Source: Lachnospiraceae bacterium (lineage in GTDB: Bacteria; Bacillota; Clostridia; Lachnospirales; Lachnospiraceae). Taken from it: a stretch of 64,000 bases of DNA. Below, piece after piece: positions 45,864 to 56,546 of this stretch (its first letter is position 1; each line of letters opens with the position of its first letter). The notes under the pieces are model-generated. The model had not been told where the DNA came from and searched no databases. It saw only the letters and a program-made list of their open reading frames with translations. The DNA lies in NCBI GenBank assembly GCA_024698485.1, contig JAILRC010000018.1:1-64000 (forward strand). Direction: 5' to 3'. The position numbers and the translations under genes are program-made.

Positions 45864-46571
45864 ATGAAGCATATAGTTATTGTCGATAACGAAGAAAAGG
45901 ACAGAAAAAATCTCATAGAGTGCATAAATTTCGTTACGGAGCAGAACGGCCTTAAGGTTGCGATCACGGAATACCGTTCGGCTGAGGACTTCCTGAGCCA
46001 TTACAGTTTCGATTGCGACATCGTTTTTATGGACATCGAGCTGGACGATACAAACGGCATAGAGGCGGCGAGAAGACTCAGAAAGATTGACAGGTCCGTG
46101 GTACTGGTGTTTGTGACCAAAATGGCTCAGCTGGCGGTAAAGGGCTATGAAGTGGATGCCTTGGATTTTATTGTTAAGCCCATTGACAGGAACGCTTTTG
46201 CCCTTAAGATGCAGAGGGCGCTTTCCAGAGCCGTTTCCGGCCGTGAGGACAGGATAATGATCTCCTCCGACGGCGAGATCACGAGCATACGGATCCATCT
46301 TATCAAGTATCTTGAAGTGCAGGGGCATTACACCATCTACCATTCTCAGGAAGGCATATTTACCGAATGTATCACCCTTACCAAGGCAAAACAGAAACTG
46401 GGGGACAATCCCAATTTTGCCTGCTGTAACAGAAGCTATTATGTGAATATGCAGTATATAGACGGCATCAAAAAGGACGTCTGTATCGTTGGCGGCGACG
46501 AACTGCTGATATCGAGGCCCCAAAGAAGCAAATTCCTGCTTGCATATGCACAGTACCTGGGAGGAAAATAA
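45864..46571 (+). CDS. LytTR-family response regulator
   Basis: Receiver domain CDIVFMDIELDDTNGIEAARRLRKID and C-terminal LytTR-type domain (YLEVQGHYTIYHS...FACCNRSYYVNMQYIDGI). Confidence 0.88.
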   Translation: MKHIVIVDNEEKDRKNLIECINFVTEQNGLKVAITEYRSAEDFLSHYSFDCDIVFMDIELDDTNGIEAARRLRKIDRSVVLVFVTKMAQLAVKGYEVDALDFIVKPIDRNAFALKMQRALSRAVSGREDRIMISSDGEITSIRIHLIKYLEVQGHYTIYHSQEGIFTECITLTKAKQKLGDNPNFACCNRSYYVNMQYIDGIKKDVCIVGGDELLISRPQRSKFLLAYAQYLGGK

Positions 46572-46573
46572 CC

Positions 46574-47875
46574 GTGGATTTTTCCGAAATTTTGACAAAG
46601 AACAGTTACATGATTGAAGTGCTTCTGGCACAGTTTATACTGATCTATTCCTACCCCAAGCGTAAATATTTTCCGGTAAGGATCATTCCGGCATGCGCAG
46701 CCTGCCTGTTTCTGTCATCGTTCATCGGTGAAAAGAGCATGACATCCATTATGAGCAATCCCGATCCTGCCACCATTTTTGCTGTTTCCTTCGGAAGATT
46801 TTTCCTGATGGCGGTGGTTACCGTGATCGGCATGCTGCTTTCTTTTGACGCGTCGGTGGGATCCGTGATTTCCGCCTGCATGGGAGGAATGGCCATTCAG
46901 CATATTGGCTACCACCTTTCCGTTATGGTGGGGCTTATTCCGGTGTTTTCCAAAACAACCGTGAATCTTGAGATCATATGCTGCCTGGTCCTTACTGCCG
47001 TTCTTTATTTCCTTCTCGGAAGAAAGCTGGCGCGGACCAACTATTACAAGAATTATGACAAGCGGATGATAATGATCTCGGTGGTCATCCTGTTTATTTC
47101 CATCATAGTTTACCGCCTCTCCAGGATCGGAAACCCGGAAAACATCTATCTTAAGCTCTGCATCTCGGTTTACGCTGTCATGTCCTGTTCGCTGGCGCTT
47201 TTTATCCAGTTTTTCATGTACAGATATGCAAGGCTCTTAAGCTCCTACAACATGCAGATGAGAATAAGCGAGGAGGAGCGCAAGCAGTACAAGATCAGCA
47301 AGGAAAACATAAATCTCATAAACATCAAATGCCACGACCTTAAGCATATCCTTGAAAACTACGGCGAGCAGATCCCCAAAAACGAGGTGGAGGGGATCCT
47401 TAAAAACATCGAGGATTACGATGCATTTTTCAAAACGGGCCAGCCTGTTCTTGACGTTATTTTAAACGAGAAAAACATAAGATGCAGAAATTACGGCATA
47501 TCCATGACCTTCCTCGGAAACGGGCCGGACATCGATTTTATGAGCACCATGGACACCTATTCCATGTTTTCCAATGCCATCGAAAATGCGGTCACTGCCT
47601 TAAAAAAGCTTGATGATGCTTCGAAAAAGGTCATATCGATCACCATGAAGCGAAAAGGCGACTTCATATATATCCAGTTCAGGAACTACTTCACCGGTGA
47701 CCTTCTTATGGATGACGGCCTGCCGGTTACCACAAAAACCGAAGAGACCGGCTTCCACGGGTTTGGTCTCAAAAGCATACGCATGATCGCCGAAAAGTAC
47801 GGCGGAGGCGTTGCCATCACTGCGGAAGACGACATCTTTAATCTGGAGATCTATCTCTTAAGTTCAAATGAATAA
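46574..47875 (+). CDS. GHKL-type sensor histidine kinase
   Basis: Six-TM-like N-terminus, INIKCHDLKHILE, MFSNAIENAVTALKKL, GFHGFGLKSIRMIAEKYGG. Confidence 0.87.
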   Translation: MDFSEILTKNSYMIEVLLAQFILIYSYPKRKYFPVRIIPACAACLFLSSFIGEKSMTSIMSNPDPATIFAVSFGRFFLMAVVTVIGMLLSFDASVGSVISACMGGMAIQHIGYHLSVMVGLIPVFSKTTVNLEIICCLVLTAVLYFLLGRKLARTNYYKNYDKRMIMISVVILFISIIVYRLSRIGNPENIYLKLCISVYAVMSCSLALFIQFFMYRYARLLSSYNMQMRISEEERKQYKISKENINLINIKCHDLKHILENYGEQIPKNEVEGILKNIEDYDAFFKTGQPVLDVILNEKNIRCRNYGISMTFLGNGPDIDFMSTMDTYSMFSNAIENAVTALKKLDDASKKVISITMKRKGDFIYIQFRNYFTGDLLMDDGLPVTTKTEETGFHGFGLKSIRMIAEKYGGGVAITAEDDIFNLEIYLLSSNE

Positions 47876-47887
47876 CAATTCGTGCAT

Positions 47888-47922
47888 AAAAAACGGGTTT
47901 CGTGCAGGAACCCGTTTTTTTT
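47888..47922 (+). terminator. Intrinsic terminator
   Basis: AAAAAACGGGTT-TCGTGCAGG-AACCCGTTTTTTTT. Confidence 0.8.
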
Positions 47923-48025
47923 ATCTGAAATATGCTAAAATTTCCACGCTCGAAAAAATAAAAATTTGTGCATATTGTACATGCGACGGGCAAAAAATCA
48001 TTTTCACACCAAAAGGAGGGATACA

Positions 48026-48427
48026 GTGAAAAGGTTATTTGAAGGAAAAAGTTATGGCTTTTTTGTTACACTGGCACTTCTTGTTCTTTCTGTGGTCACT
48101 GCCATCGTTTATGCTGTCTCTTACAGCAATTATGAGAGGTACATGTCAAATGGAGCGGTGGTTGCATTGATCATTGGCACGGTTCTGTCTGTGCTGCTCA
48201 TCGTGTTCAAGCAGTTCCAGCTTTCAGCAGCTGCGGTTGCCCTTGGCGGTTTTGTGGCGATGTTGCTGTTTATCGAGAAGATCTACAATTATGTTGTGGT
48301 TGTTCTCGTCGGTATTGATCTGAGCACATTCAGTGCCGAATTCATTACCTGCTCCGCACTTTTCGGCGTTCTGCTTGTAGGCGGCATTGTGGATATTTTT
48401 CTTAAGCAGACAAAGGAGGAACAATAG
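48026..48427 (+). CDS. Small multi-pass membrane protein, unknown function
   Basis: GTG start after AAAGGAGGG; about four hydrophobic helices; immediately upstream of the GH3 gene. Confidence 0.6.
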   Translation: MKRLFEGKSYGFFVTLALLVLSVVTAIVYAVSYSNYERYMSNGAVVALIIGTVLSVLLIVFKQFQLSAAAVALGGFVAMLLFIEKIYNYVVVVLVGIDLSTFSAEFITCSALFGVLLVGGIVDIFLKQTKEEQ

Positions 48428-48428
48428 G

Positions 48429-51400
48429 ATGAATATTAAAAGAAAGCTTCAAAAAGCCGCAGCTGTGTCAAGTGCGGTGCTGTTCGGACTGTCGCTGACC
48501 GCCACAAACATTACGTGGGCCAACGCAGACAGCATTTCAGCGGCTCTTCACCAGCCCAATGCAAGCATTGTGAAGAACACCGACAAGATATATACGGCAG
48601 AGGAACTTGAATATTTCGGATCTCAGTACAGATCCATCAAAGAAGTGGTATATAACGGCTTCCGGATCCAGGAAGAAGAACAGAAGGAAGGCACGATCCT
48701 CTTAAAGAATGAGAACAATGCTCTTCCCCTTAAAAAAGGAAGCAAGGTCAGTGTATTCGGTGTTTCCGGTGCATATCCTTTCTACGGGGCATCGGGTTCC
48801 GGCGGCATCAACACTTCCGAAGCCATTGACTGGTACAAGGCTTTTGAAGGATATTCTCATTCCGATCCCGAAGCTCCCAAGGAACTCGTAAAAGGAGAGA
48901 CCCTTCTGGAGCTTAATCCCGGACTCTGCAATGACTTTACTGCTTGGGGAAAAGGTTCTGCAGGCGGATGGGGTCGCCCGGCTTCCGCCGATTTCCCCGA
49001 ATATTACCCCACATCCAGCGCAGGCAAAGTGCATATCGGTGACGTGCCCTGGAATGTGATCACTGCAACGGAAGGCTACAAGAGCATTCCTGAGTACGGT
49101 GATGCTGCGATCTACATCATAAAACGTACAGGCGGTGAGGGCTACGATCTCCCCGCAACCAGCGGTGCAAACGCTCAGTACGGCAACGAGAACTACAATG
49201 TCATTTCCACAAATGACGGCACATACGGCGACTACCTACAGCTTTCCGAAACGGAAAAGTCTGTTTTAAGGGGACTTAAGTCTCTTAAGGACAGCGGTAA
49301 GGTTAAGAAAGTGATCCTTATCCTTAACATGGCAAGCACCATCCAGCTTGACTGCCTTGACGATCCCGCATTCGGCATTGACTCCTGCGTATGGACAGGC
49401 TCTGTGGGTGAAGTCGGTACAGTGGCTGTAGCGAAGCTTTTGACCGGGGAATACAACTTCAGCGGTCATGCTTCCACCACCCTTTGGAAGGATAACCTTA
49501 AAAACCCCGTAAATAACAACTTCATGGACCAGAACTACTTCTTCACATATGACAATTATGAGCAGTTCGGTTTCATCAACCCCGCTCTGAACAACCAGTT
49601 CCAGTCTACATTCACCACATATACCGTATATCAGGAAGGCATGTATCTTGGTTACAAATATACGGAGACCAGATATGAGGATTATGTCAGCGGTACAGGA
49701 AATGCAGGCAACTACATCTACAGCGATGTTGTAAGCTATCCTTTCGGATACGGACTTTCCTACACCGATTTCGATTTCTCCAACCTTTCCGTTGAGAAGG
49801 AGGGAAAAGAATACAAGGTTTCCGTTGACGTAAAGAACACCGGAAACGTTGCCGGAAAGACTGCCGTTCAGATCTATGCGGCAAAGCCTTACGGCGAATA
49901 TGCAAAGGCCAACAATATCCAGGTTCCTTCGGTTGAACTGGTGGGATTTGAAAAGTCCCCCGAACTTAAGCCCGGTGAGACAAAGACGGTGACTGCCATT
50001 GTAAATGAAAAGTTCCTTACTTCCTATGACACGGAAGGTGCAGGCACCTACATCACAATGGACGGAACATACTACCTTATCGCTGCGGAAGATGCGCATG
50101 AAGCAGTTAACAGCCTTCTTGCGGCAAAGGGCATGACGCCTGCAAACACTAACGGCAGGATGGATGCGGAAGGACATAAGGAACTTACCTGGGAGCTTAA
50201 GTACTCCTTTGACGACAAGACCTTCTCCGTGTCTTCAAAGACCGGAAATCCCATTACCAACGCTTTCTCCTTTGCAGACATAAACACCTACGAAGGCAGA
50301 GGCAACAACCATGTTGACTACTATTCAAGAGACAATTGGGAAGGAACCGTTAAGCTTCCCGAAAGAGCGGCAGACGGCACACTTATCAAGCATAACGCGG
50401 TTCTCACTTTGACACAGAAGATGGCAGACGACATGAGAAACCAGATGGATGCAAGCGTTGTCATCGAAAAGGGCGGAGAATACCCTGCATATGGTGAATT
50501 CAACGGCTATACACTTCTGGATTTTGTTGACGTTTCCTATGACAATGTTCTTTGGGAAAAGCTTCTGGATCAGCTCACATGGGATGAGACCGTTGACCTT
50601 CTTTCCAACGGAAGACACAAGACACAGGCCATTGCATCCGTTACAAAGCCCGGAACGGGCGACGAAAACGGCCCCAACGGCTTCAGTCAGACATATGCAC
50701 ACAAGAACCTTGCGGGAAGCGCATACAGCGGCCCCACCAACCCTCTGGCAGACAGGATCGGAGGTTTTGATGCTGAAGGCAATTACATTGCAGATCCCGA
50801 CATCGAGGAAAAATACACTACAACCGGTTTCTCATCCAACGGTGTACTTGCGGCAACCTTTAACAGAGAGATCGCGGAAAAGGTGGGCAGACAGATAGGC
50901 GAAGAGGGATTATGGGGCGGCCAGTCCGGACTTCTCGGAATCGGTCTTAATATAATCCGTATTCCTTATGCGGGAAGAACCGCTGAGTATGTTTCCGAGG
51001 ACGCAAATCTTTCGGGACTTATCTCCGCACCTGAGATCGCAGCCATCGAAAGCAAGGGCGTTCACTGCTTCATTAAGCACTGTGCCCTTAACGAATGTGA
51101 AACTGCCCGTCACGGCGTATGCACATGGGTAACCGAGCAGGCTCTTCGAGAAAATTACCTTCGAGCATTTGAGATCGGGTTCCAGGACGGAGGCGCATTC
51201 AACGTAATGACTTCCTTCAACCGTATGGGCGTTGAAGCTGTTGCCAACAGCATCACCTTCACACAGAGATTCTTGCGTAATGAATGCGGACTTCCCGGAA
51301 TCGTTGAGACCGACTGTGCCGGAGACATGACAGACGGAGCACACGGCGAGGCATATGTTTCCAGGATCTGCAACGTTTACACAGGTGCCAGCGACCTGAA

Positions 51401-51725
51401 CGAGTACAACTATGCGGCAGATGCTCCCGATTACACAGGAAGCGAATTTACATTTGCCGATTTTGCTCCTGTTTCCGAAGGCGGCAGCGGAGAGTACGGT
51501 AACCTTGGACAGTCTATGCGTGAGGCTGCAAAGAGGATCCTTTACTCAACACTGCATTCCAACGCAATGAACGGCATGACCAGCGACACAAGAGTTGTAA
51601 GGATCACTCCTTCATGGCAGAAGCTTATGATTGCTGCAGACATTGTGTTCGGCGTCTGCCTTGCATCATCTGTTCTCTGGCTTGCCATGTCCCTGCTTCT
51701 TGATAAAAAAAGACGCAACCTGTAG
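48429..51725 (+). CDS. Glycoside hydrolase family 3, domain-permuted, N-terminal signal/anchor and C-terminal TM
   Basis: GTILLKNENNALPLKKGSKVSVFG and FnIII-like NTGNVAGKTAVQIYAAKP precede the GH3 N-type domain (WDETVDLLSNGRH...GIVETDCAGDM); C-terminal LIAADIVFGVCLASSVLWLAMSLLLDKKRR. Confidence 0.87.
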   Translation: MNIKRKLQKAAAVSSAVLFGLSLTATNITWANADSISAALHQPNASIVKNTDKIYTAEELEYFGSQYRSIKEVVYNGFRIQEEEQKEGTILLKNENNALPLKKGSKVSVFGVSGAYPFYGASGSGGINTSEAIDWYKAFEGYSHSDPEAPKELVKGETLLELNPGLCNDFTAWGKGSAGGWGRPASADFPEYYPTSSAGKVHIGDVPWNVITATEGYKSIPEYGDAAIYIIKRTGGEGYDLPATSGANAQYGNENYNVISTNDGTYGDYLQLSETEKSVLRGLKSLKDSGKVKKVILILNMASTIQLDCLDDPAFGIDSCVWTGSVGEVGTVAVAKLLTGEYNFSGHASTTLWKDNLKNPVNNNFMDQNYFFTYDNYEQFGFINPALNNQFQSTFTTYTVYQEGMYLGYKYTETRYEDYVSGTGNAGNYIYSDVVSYPFGYGLSYTDFDFSNLSVEKEGKEYKVSVDVKNTGNVAGKTAVQIYAAKPYGEYAKANNIQVPSVELVGFEKSPELKPGETKTVTAIVNEKFLTSYDTEGAGTYITMDGTYYLIAAEDAHEAVNSLLAAKGMTPANTNGRMDAEGHKELTWELKYSFDDKTFSVSSKTGNPITNAFSFADINTYEGRGNNHVDYYSRDNWEGTVKLPERAADGTLIKHNAVLTLTQKMADDMRNQMDASVVIEKGGEYPAYGEFNGYTLLDFVDVSYDNVLWEKLLDQLTWDETVDLLSNGRHKTQAIASVTKPGTGDENGPNGFSQTYAHKNLAGSAYSGPTNPLADRIGGFDAEGNYIADPDIEEKYTTTGFSSNGVLAATFNREIAEKVGRQIGEEGLWGGQSGLLGIGLNIIRIPYAGRTAEYVSEDANLSGLISAPEIAAIESKGVHCFIKHCALNECETARHGVCTWVTEQALRENYLRAFEIGFQDGGAFNVMTSFNRMGVEAVANSITFTQRFLRNECGLPGIVETDCAGDMTDGAHGEAYVSRICNVYTGASDLNEYNYAADAPDYTGSEFTFADFAPVSEGGSGEYGNLGQSMREAAKRILYSTLHSNAMNGMTSDTRVVRITPSWQKLMIAADIVFGVCLASSVLWLAMSLLLDKKRRNL

Positions 51726-51757
51726 GTTTTAGGCAGTAGGAAGATCTGATACAACTT

Positions 51758-51788
51758 ACCGGGAGAAAACAATATTCTCCCGGTTTTT
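51758..51788 (+). terminator. Intrinsic terminator after GH3 gene
   Basis: ACCGGGAGAA-AACAATA-TTCTCCCGGT then TTTT. Confidence 0.85.
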
Positions 51789-51816
51789 ATGATGAAAAGC
51801 TATAAAGGATGAAAAT

Positions 51817-52893
51817 ATGGAAATGACCTTAAGATGGTACGGTTCGAAATTCGACACCGTTACACTTAAACAGATCAGGCAGATCCCGGGCGTAAAAGGT
51901 GTGATCACCACTTTGTATTACAAAAAGCCCGGCGAAGTCTGGGAACAAAATGAGATCAGGGCGCTTAAGGACGAGGTGGAAGCCGCCGGCCTTAAGATCG
52001 CGGGCATAGAATCCGTCAATGTGTCCGATGCCATTAAGACGGGAAGTCCCGACCGCGACCGGGACATAGAAGCATATATTACAACGCTGGAAAACCTCGG
52101 CAAAGAAGATATACATCTTGTATGTTACAATTTTATGCCTGTTTTCGACTGGACCAGAACAGAACTTGCGAGAGTCAGGGAAGACGGTTCGACTGTCCTT
52201 GCATACACTCAGGAAGCGGTTGATGCTCTTGACCCCGAAAAGATGTTTGAATCCATTGCGGGAGACATGAACGGTACGGTCATGCCCGGCTGGGAACCCG
52301 AAAGAATGGCCCGTGTAAAGGAATTGTTTGGACTTTACAAGGACATTGATGATGAGAAGCTTTTTGCAAATCTCAAGTATTTCCTGGAAAAGATCATGCC
52401 TGTCTGCAACAGGTATGACATTAAAATGGCCATACATCCCGACGACCCCGCATGGAGCGTTTTTGGGTTGCCCCGCATCATCATAAACAAAAAGAACATA
52501 TTGAGGATGATGGATATGGTGGATGATGTACATAACGGAGTCACCTTCTGTTCCGGCTCCTACGGCACCAGCCTTGACAACGACCTCCCCGACATGATAA
52601 GAAGTCTTAAGGGAAGGATACATTTTGCACATGTAAGAAATCTGAGATTCAATTCCCCCACGGATTTTGAAGAAGCGGCCCATCTTTCATCGGATGGCAC
52701 ATTCGATATGTATGAGATCATGAAAGCCCTGTACGATATAGGCTTTGACGGCCCCATCCGCCCCGACCACGGAAGGATGATCTGGGATGAGGTTGCAATG
52801 CCGGGCTACGGACTTTATGACAGAGCGTTGGGGGCAACCTACCTTAACGGCCTCTGGGAAGCCATCGAAAAAAGCAGCACCCGTGGCGTTTAG
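51817..52893 (+). CDS. uxuA: Mannonate dehydratase
   Basis: MTLRWYGSKFDTVTLKQIRQIPGVKGVITTLYYKKPGEVW; IKMAIHPDDPAWSVFGLPRI; FAHVRNLRF. Confidence 0.95.
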   Translation: MEMTLRWYGSKFDTVTLKQIRQIPGVKGVITTLYYKKPGEVWEQNEIRALKDEVEAAGLKIAGIESVNVSDAIKTGSPDRDRDIEAYITTLENLGKEDIHLVCYNFMPVFDWTRTELARVREDGSTVLAYTQEAVDALDPEKMFESIAGDMNGTVMPGWEPERMARVKELFGLYKDIDDEKLFANLKYFLEKIMPVCNRYDIKMAIHPDDPAWSVFGLPRIIINKKNILRMMDMVDDVHNGVTFCSGSYGTSLDNDLPDMIRSLKGRIHFAHVRNLRFNSPTDFEEAAHLSSDGTFDMYEIMKALYDIGFDGPIRPDHGRMIWDEVAMPGYGLYDRALGATYLNGLWEAIEKSSTRGV

Positions 52894-52925
52894 TGAAAAA
52901 GCTTTGAAAAAACGGAGTATTTATT

Positions 52926-54539
52926 ATGATATTAAACAACAAAGGCATATCCGACAGAAGCGAGTGGGAGAAGAAAGGATATCTCCTCCCGGAGTTTGAC
53001 AGAGCGGAAATGATAAAAAACACAAAAGAAGATCCTGTATGGATCCACTTTGGAGCAGGCAATATTTTCAGGGCTTTTCAGGCCAATGTATGCCAGAAAC
53101 TTCTGAACGACGGCGTGATGAAAAGCGGACTTGTGGTGTGTGAGGGTTATGATTATGAGATCATCGAAAAAATGTACCGCCCTCATGATGACCTTGGGAT
53201 CCTTGCAACTCTTAAGTCCGACGGGACCATTGAAAAGACAGTTGTTGCATCCGTCGGTGAGAGCCTGACGCTGGATCCGGAAAGCAAAGAGGAGATCGAA
53301 AGACTTCGGGAGATCTTCAGGTCCGACAGCCTTCAAATGGCATCCTTCACCATCACGGAGAAGGGGTATGCCCTGGCAAGCGCTTCCGGAGAGATATTGC
53401 CGTTTGTTGCCGACGATTTTGAAGCCGGTCCGGAAAAAGCAACGGGGTATATGGGAAAAGTCACTTCTCTTCTGTATGAGCGCTTTAAAGCAGGAAGGAA
53501 GCCTTTGGCCATGGTTTCCATGGACAACTGCTCCCACAACGGAGACAAGCTTCTGGCGGCTGTGAACGCCTTTGCGGCTCAGTGGTCGGAAAGGGGTCTT
53601 TGCGATAAAGCCTTTGTTGAATACGTTAATGACAAAACCAAGGTTTCCTTCCCCTGGACCATGATCGATAAGATCACTCCCAGACCGGACAAAAAGGTGG
53701 AGGAGGTTCTTGAAAAGGACGGCATGGAAGGGCTTTCCGCAATTGTCACGTCCAAAAACACTTACGTTGCGCCCTTTGTAAATGCCGAGGAATGTCAGTA
53801 TCTTGTGATCGAAGACATGTTTCCCAACGGAAGACCTGAACTGGAAAAAGCCGGCATAATCTTTACGCACAGGGAGACCGTGGACAAGGTTGAGAAAATG
53901 AAGGTCTGCACCTGCCTCAACCCTCTCCATACCTGCCTTGCGGTCTACGGATGCCTGCTGGGGTTCACCGGAATTTCGGATGAAATGAAGGATGAAACCT
54001 TAAACAGAATGGTTAACCTGATCGGGTACAAGGAAGGGCTTCCCGTGGTTGTGGATCCCGGTGTGCTGGATCCCGGAGAATTCCTGGATGACGTTCTTAC
54101 AAAAAGGATCCCCAATCCGTTTATGCCGGACACTCCACAGCGAATAGCAACGGACACATCGCAAAAACTTGCGATCCGTTTCGGAGAGACCATCAAGGCA
54201 TATGCAAAAAGCAGCGACTTAAAGGTTTCCGACCTTAAGCTCATTCCCCTTGTTTTTGCGGGATGGCTCAGATACCTTATGGCAGTTGACGATGATGGGA
54301 AAATCTTTGAATTAAGCCCCGACCCCCTTCTTCCGGAAATACGCGGCTATGTTAAGGACATAAGGCTTGGACAGCCTGAAGGTGCAGTGGACAAGATCGC
54401 TCCAGTCCTTGAAAACAGTAAGATATGGGGCGTGGATCTGAAACAGGTCGGGCTATACGACACGGTGGCAGGGCTTTTCACGGAACTGATCGCAGGACCC
54501 GGTGCTGTCCGTAAAACACTCAACAAATATGTAGGATAG
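52926..54539 (+). CDS. Mannitol dehydrogenase-family oxidoreductase, probable fructuronate reductase
   Basis: VWIHFGAGNIFRAFQANV, MVSMDNCSHNGDKL, CTCLNPLHTCLAVYGCLLG; adjacent to uxuA. Confidence 0.88.
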   Translation: MILNNKGISDRSEWEKKGYLLPEFDRAEMIKNTKEDPVWIHFGAGNIFRAFQANVCQKLLNDGVMKSGLVVCEGYDYEIIEKMYRPHDDLGILATLKSDGTIEKTVVASVGESLTLDPESKEEIERLREIFRSDSLQMASFTITEKGYALASASGEILPFVADDFEAGPEKATGYMGKVTSLLYERFKAGRKPLAMVSMDNCSHNGDKLLAAVNAFAAQWSERGLCDKAFVEYVNDKTKVSFPWTMIDKITPRPDKKVEEVLEKDGMEGLSAIVTSKNTYVAPFVNAEECQYLVIEDMFPNGRPELEKAGIIFTHRETVDKVEKMKVCTCLNPLHTCLAVYGCLLGFTGISDEMKDETLNRMVNLIGYKEGLPVVVDPGVLDPGEFLDDVLTKRIPNPFMPDTPQRIATDTSQKLAIRFGETIKAYAKSSDLKVSDLKLIPLVFAGWLRYLMAVDDDGKIFELSPDPLLPEIRGYVKDIRLGQPEGAVDKIAPVLENSKIWGVDLKQVGLYDTVAGLFTELIAGPGAVRKTLNKYVG

Positions 54540-54542
54540 AAT

Positions 54543-56537
54543 ATGAACAAGAGAAAAGCTTTTTTTCTGAACGACAACTGGACATTTGAAAAAGAGGGCA
54601 AAACCGAGAAAATAAGCATTCCCCACACATGGAACGCGCTTGACGGTCAGGACGGGGGAAACGACTATTTTCGCGGAACATGCCGCTATTCCCGTTCCTT
54701 TGATCTTGTAAAGGAACCGAAAAAAGAATACTTTCTGCAGTTTGACGGCGTGAATGCTTCGGCGGAAGTGACTCTTAACGGCACAAAGCTTGGATGTCAC
54801 GACGGAGGTTATTCCACGTTCCGTTTCCGCGTGACTGACGTCCTTAATGACAGCAATGAACTTACTTTAAGCGTTTCAAATGAAAAGAATGACAGAGTCT
54901 ATCCCCAGATGGCGGATTTCACCTTTTACGGAGGTATATACAGGGATGTGACCCTGATCTCCGTGCCCGAATGCCACTTTGATCTTCTGGAGTTTGGAAC
55001 TCCGGGGATCAGAGTCACGGGAGCCTATGAGGGCGACATAACAAAGGTCCATATAAAGGCATACACCGAAGAACTTCATGAGAAGGATCCGGGGAATTAT
55101 GACAGTTTCTGCCTGAACTTCAGGATCATTGACGCAGATGGAAACATCGTTTCGGAAGTCCGGGACATTAAGGCATCGGACGGAGAAGCGGTTCTTATGG
55201 TTCCCGCCCCCATTTTGTGGGACGGCATAAGGAACCCCTATCTTTATAGGGCGGAAGCAGGACTTGTTTATAAAGATGAAAACGGACAGGAAGAAAACGA
55301 ATGTGACACAGTAACCGCAAAATTCGGCATCAGAACCTTCAGAGTGGATCCGGAAAAGGGATTTATCCTTAACGGAAGAAGCTATCCACTTCATGGTGTT
55401 TCAAGGCATCAGGACTACAAGGGGATCGGAAATGCTTTAGCAAAAGTCCATCACGAAAAGGACATGGAGCTCATACGTGAACTTGGAGCAAACACTGTCC
55501 GCCTGGCCCACTATCAGCACAGCCAATATTTTTACGACCTCTGTGACAGGTACGGCCTTATTGTCTGGGCAGAGATTCCCTATATCTCCGGTCATCTTGA
55601 AAACGGCAACGGAAACACAGTTTCGCAGATGAAAGCGCTTATTACCCAGAACTACAATCACCCTTCCATCGTGACCTGGGGACTTTCCAATGAGATCACC
55701 ATCGCTCGGGGAAGACGTAAGGCCATGCTTGAAAACCACAAAGTTCTGAACGACCTTTGTCATGAAATGGACCCGCATCGGTTTACGACTCTGGCGTGCT
55801 ATGCCATGTGCAATCCTTTTTCAAAGATCGCCCATCTTTCCGACGTTGTGGGCTTTAATCTCTATCTCGGATGGTATGTTCCGGGACTATGGCTTAACAG
55901 GCTTTTCATCAGTCTGTTTCATAAAATATACCCCGGCAGGTGTCTCTGTTATTCCGAATACGGAGCGGAAGCCATGACAGGACTTCACAGCAGCAGACCA
56001 CGCCGCGGCGACCATACCGAGGAATATCAGGCTGTTTACCACGAATATCTTATAAAATGCTTCGCAAAGTATCCTTTTCTCTGGTCAACCTATGTGTGGA
56101 ACATGTTTGATTTTGCCGCCGATGCAAGAAACCAGGGCGGTGAGCCCGGCATGAACCACAAGGGACTTGTAACCTTTGACAGAAACACAAAGAAGGATTC
56201 CTTCTATCTATACAAAAGCTATTGGAACCCGGAACCCATGGTCCACATCACGTCCAAGCGCTTTAAAGAAAGAAGGAACAGGGATATTCAGATCAAGGTC
56301 TATTCAAACGCGGATTCCGTGAGGCTTTTTGTAAACGGCAGAGAGCTTTCCGAAAAGGAAGCCGATCACGTTTTTCTGTGGAAAGTGAAACTTTTGGACG
56401 GGGAAAACAGGATCGAAGCAAAGATCAAGCTTAAAAACGGAGAAGAGATCGGTGACTGTGCGGTTTTCACAAGGAAAGACAATGCCGAAGATTATTCTCT
56501 TAAGAAAAACACAGCCGGATCTTCCAACTGGATGTAA
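54543..56537 (+). CDS. Glycoside hydrolase family 2 (beta-glucuronidase/beta-galactosidase type)
   Basis: FFLNDNWTFEKEGK, HGVSRHQDYKGIGNAL, WGLSNEI, CYSEYGAEAM, VVGFNLYLGWY, MNHKGLVTFDR. Confidence 0.88.
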   Translation: MNKRKAFFLNDNWTFEKEGKTEKISIPHTWNALDGQDGGNDYFRGTCRYSRSFDLVKEPKKEYFLQFDGVNASAEVTLNGTKLGCHDGGYSTFRFRVTDVLNDSNELTLSVSNEKNDRVYPQMADFTFYGGIYRDVTLISVPECHFDLLEFGTPGIRVTGAYEGDITKVHIKAYTEELHEKDPGNYDSFCLNFRIIDADGNIVSEVRDIKASDGEAVLMVPAPILWDGIRNPYLYRAEAGLVYKDENGQEENECDTVTAKFGIRTFRVDPEKGFILNGRSYPLHGVSRHQDYKGIGNALAKVHHEKDMELIRELGANTVRLAHYQHSQYFYDLCDRYGLIVWAEIPYISGHLENGNGNTVSQMKALITQNYNHPSIVTWGLSNEITIARGRRKAMLENHKVLNDLCHEMDPHRFTTLACYAMCNPFSKIAHLSDVVGFNLYLGWYVPGLWLNRLFISLFHKIYPGRCLCYSEYGAEAMTGLHSSRPRRGDHTEEYQAVYHEYLIKCFAKYPFLWSTYVWNMFDFAADARNQGGEPGMNHKGLVTFDRNTKKDSFYLYKSYWNPEPMVHITSKRFKERRNRDIQIKVYSNADSVRLFVNGRELSEKEADHVFLWKVKLLDGENRIEAKIKLKNGEEIGDCAVFTRKDNAEDYSLKKNTAGSSNWM

Positions 56538-56546
56538 GGAGAACAT

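Noticed and set aside
45864-47875. agr-type quorum-sensing locus
   Set aside because: LytTR regulator and GHKL kinase are present, but no AgrB-like protease or AgrD-like peptide ORF was found nearby.
52932-53930. 332-aa minus-strand ORF
   Set aside because: Antisense to the mannitol dehydrogenase-family gene; same shadow-ORF pattern (similarly 49266-50177, 51829-52683 and 17810-18733).
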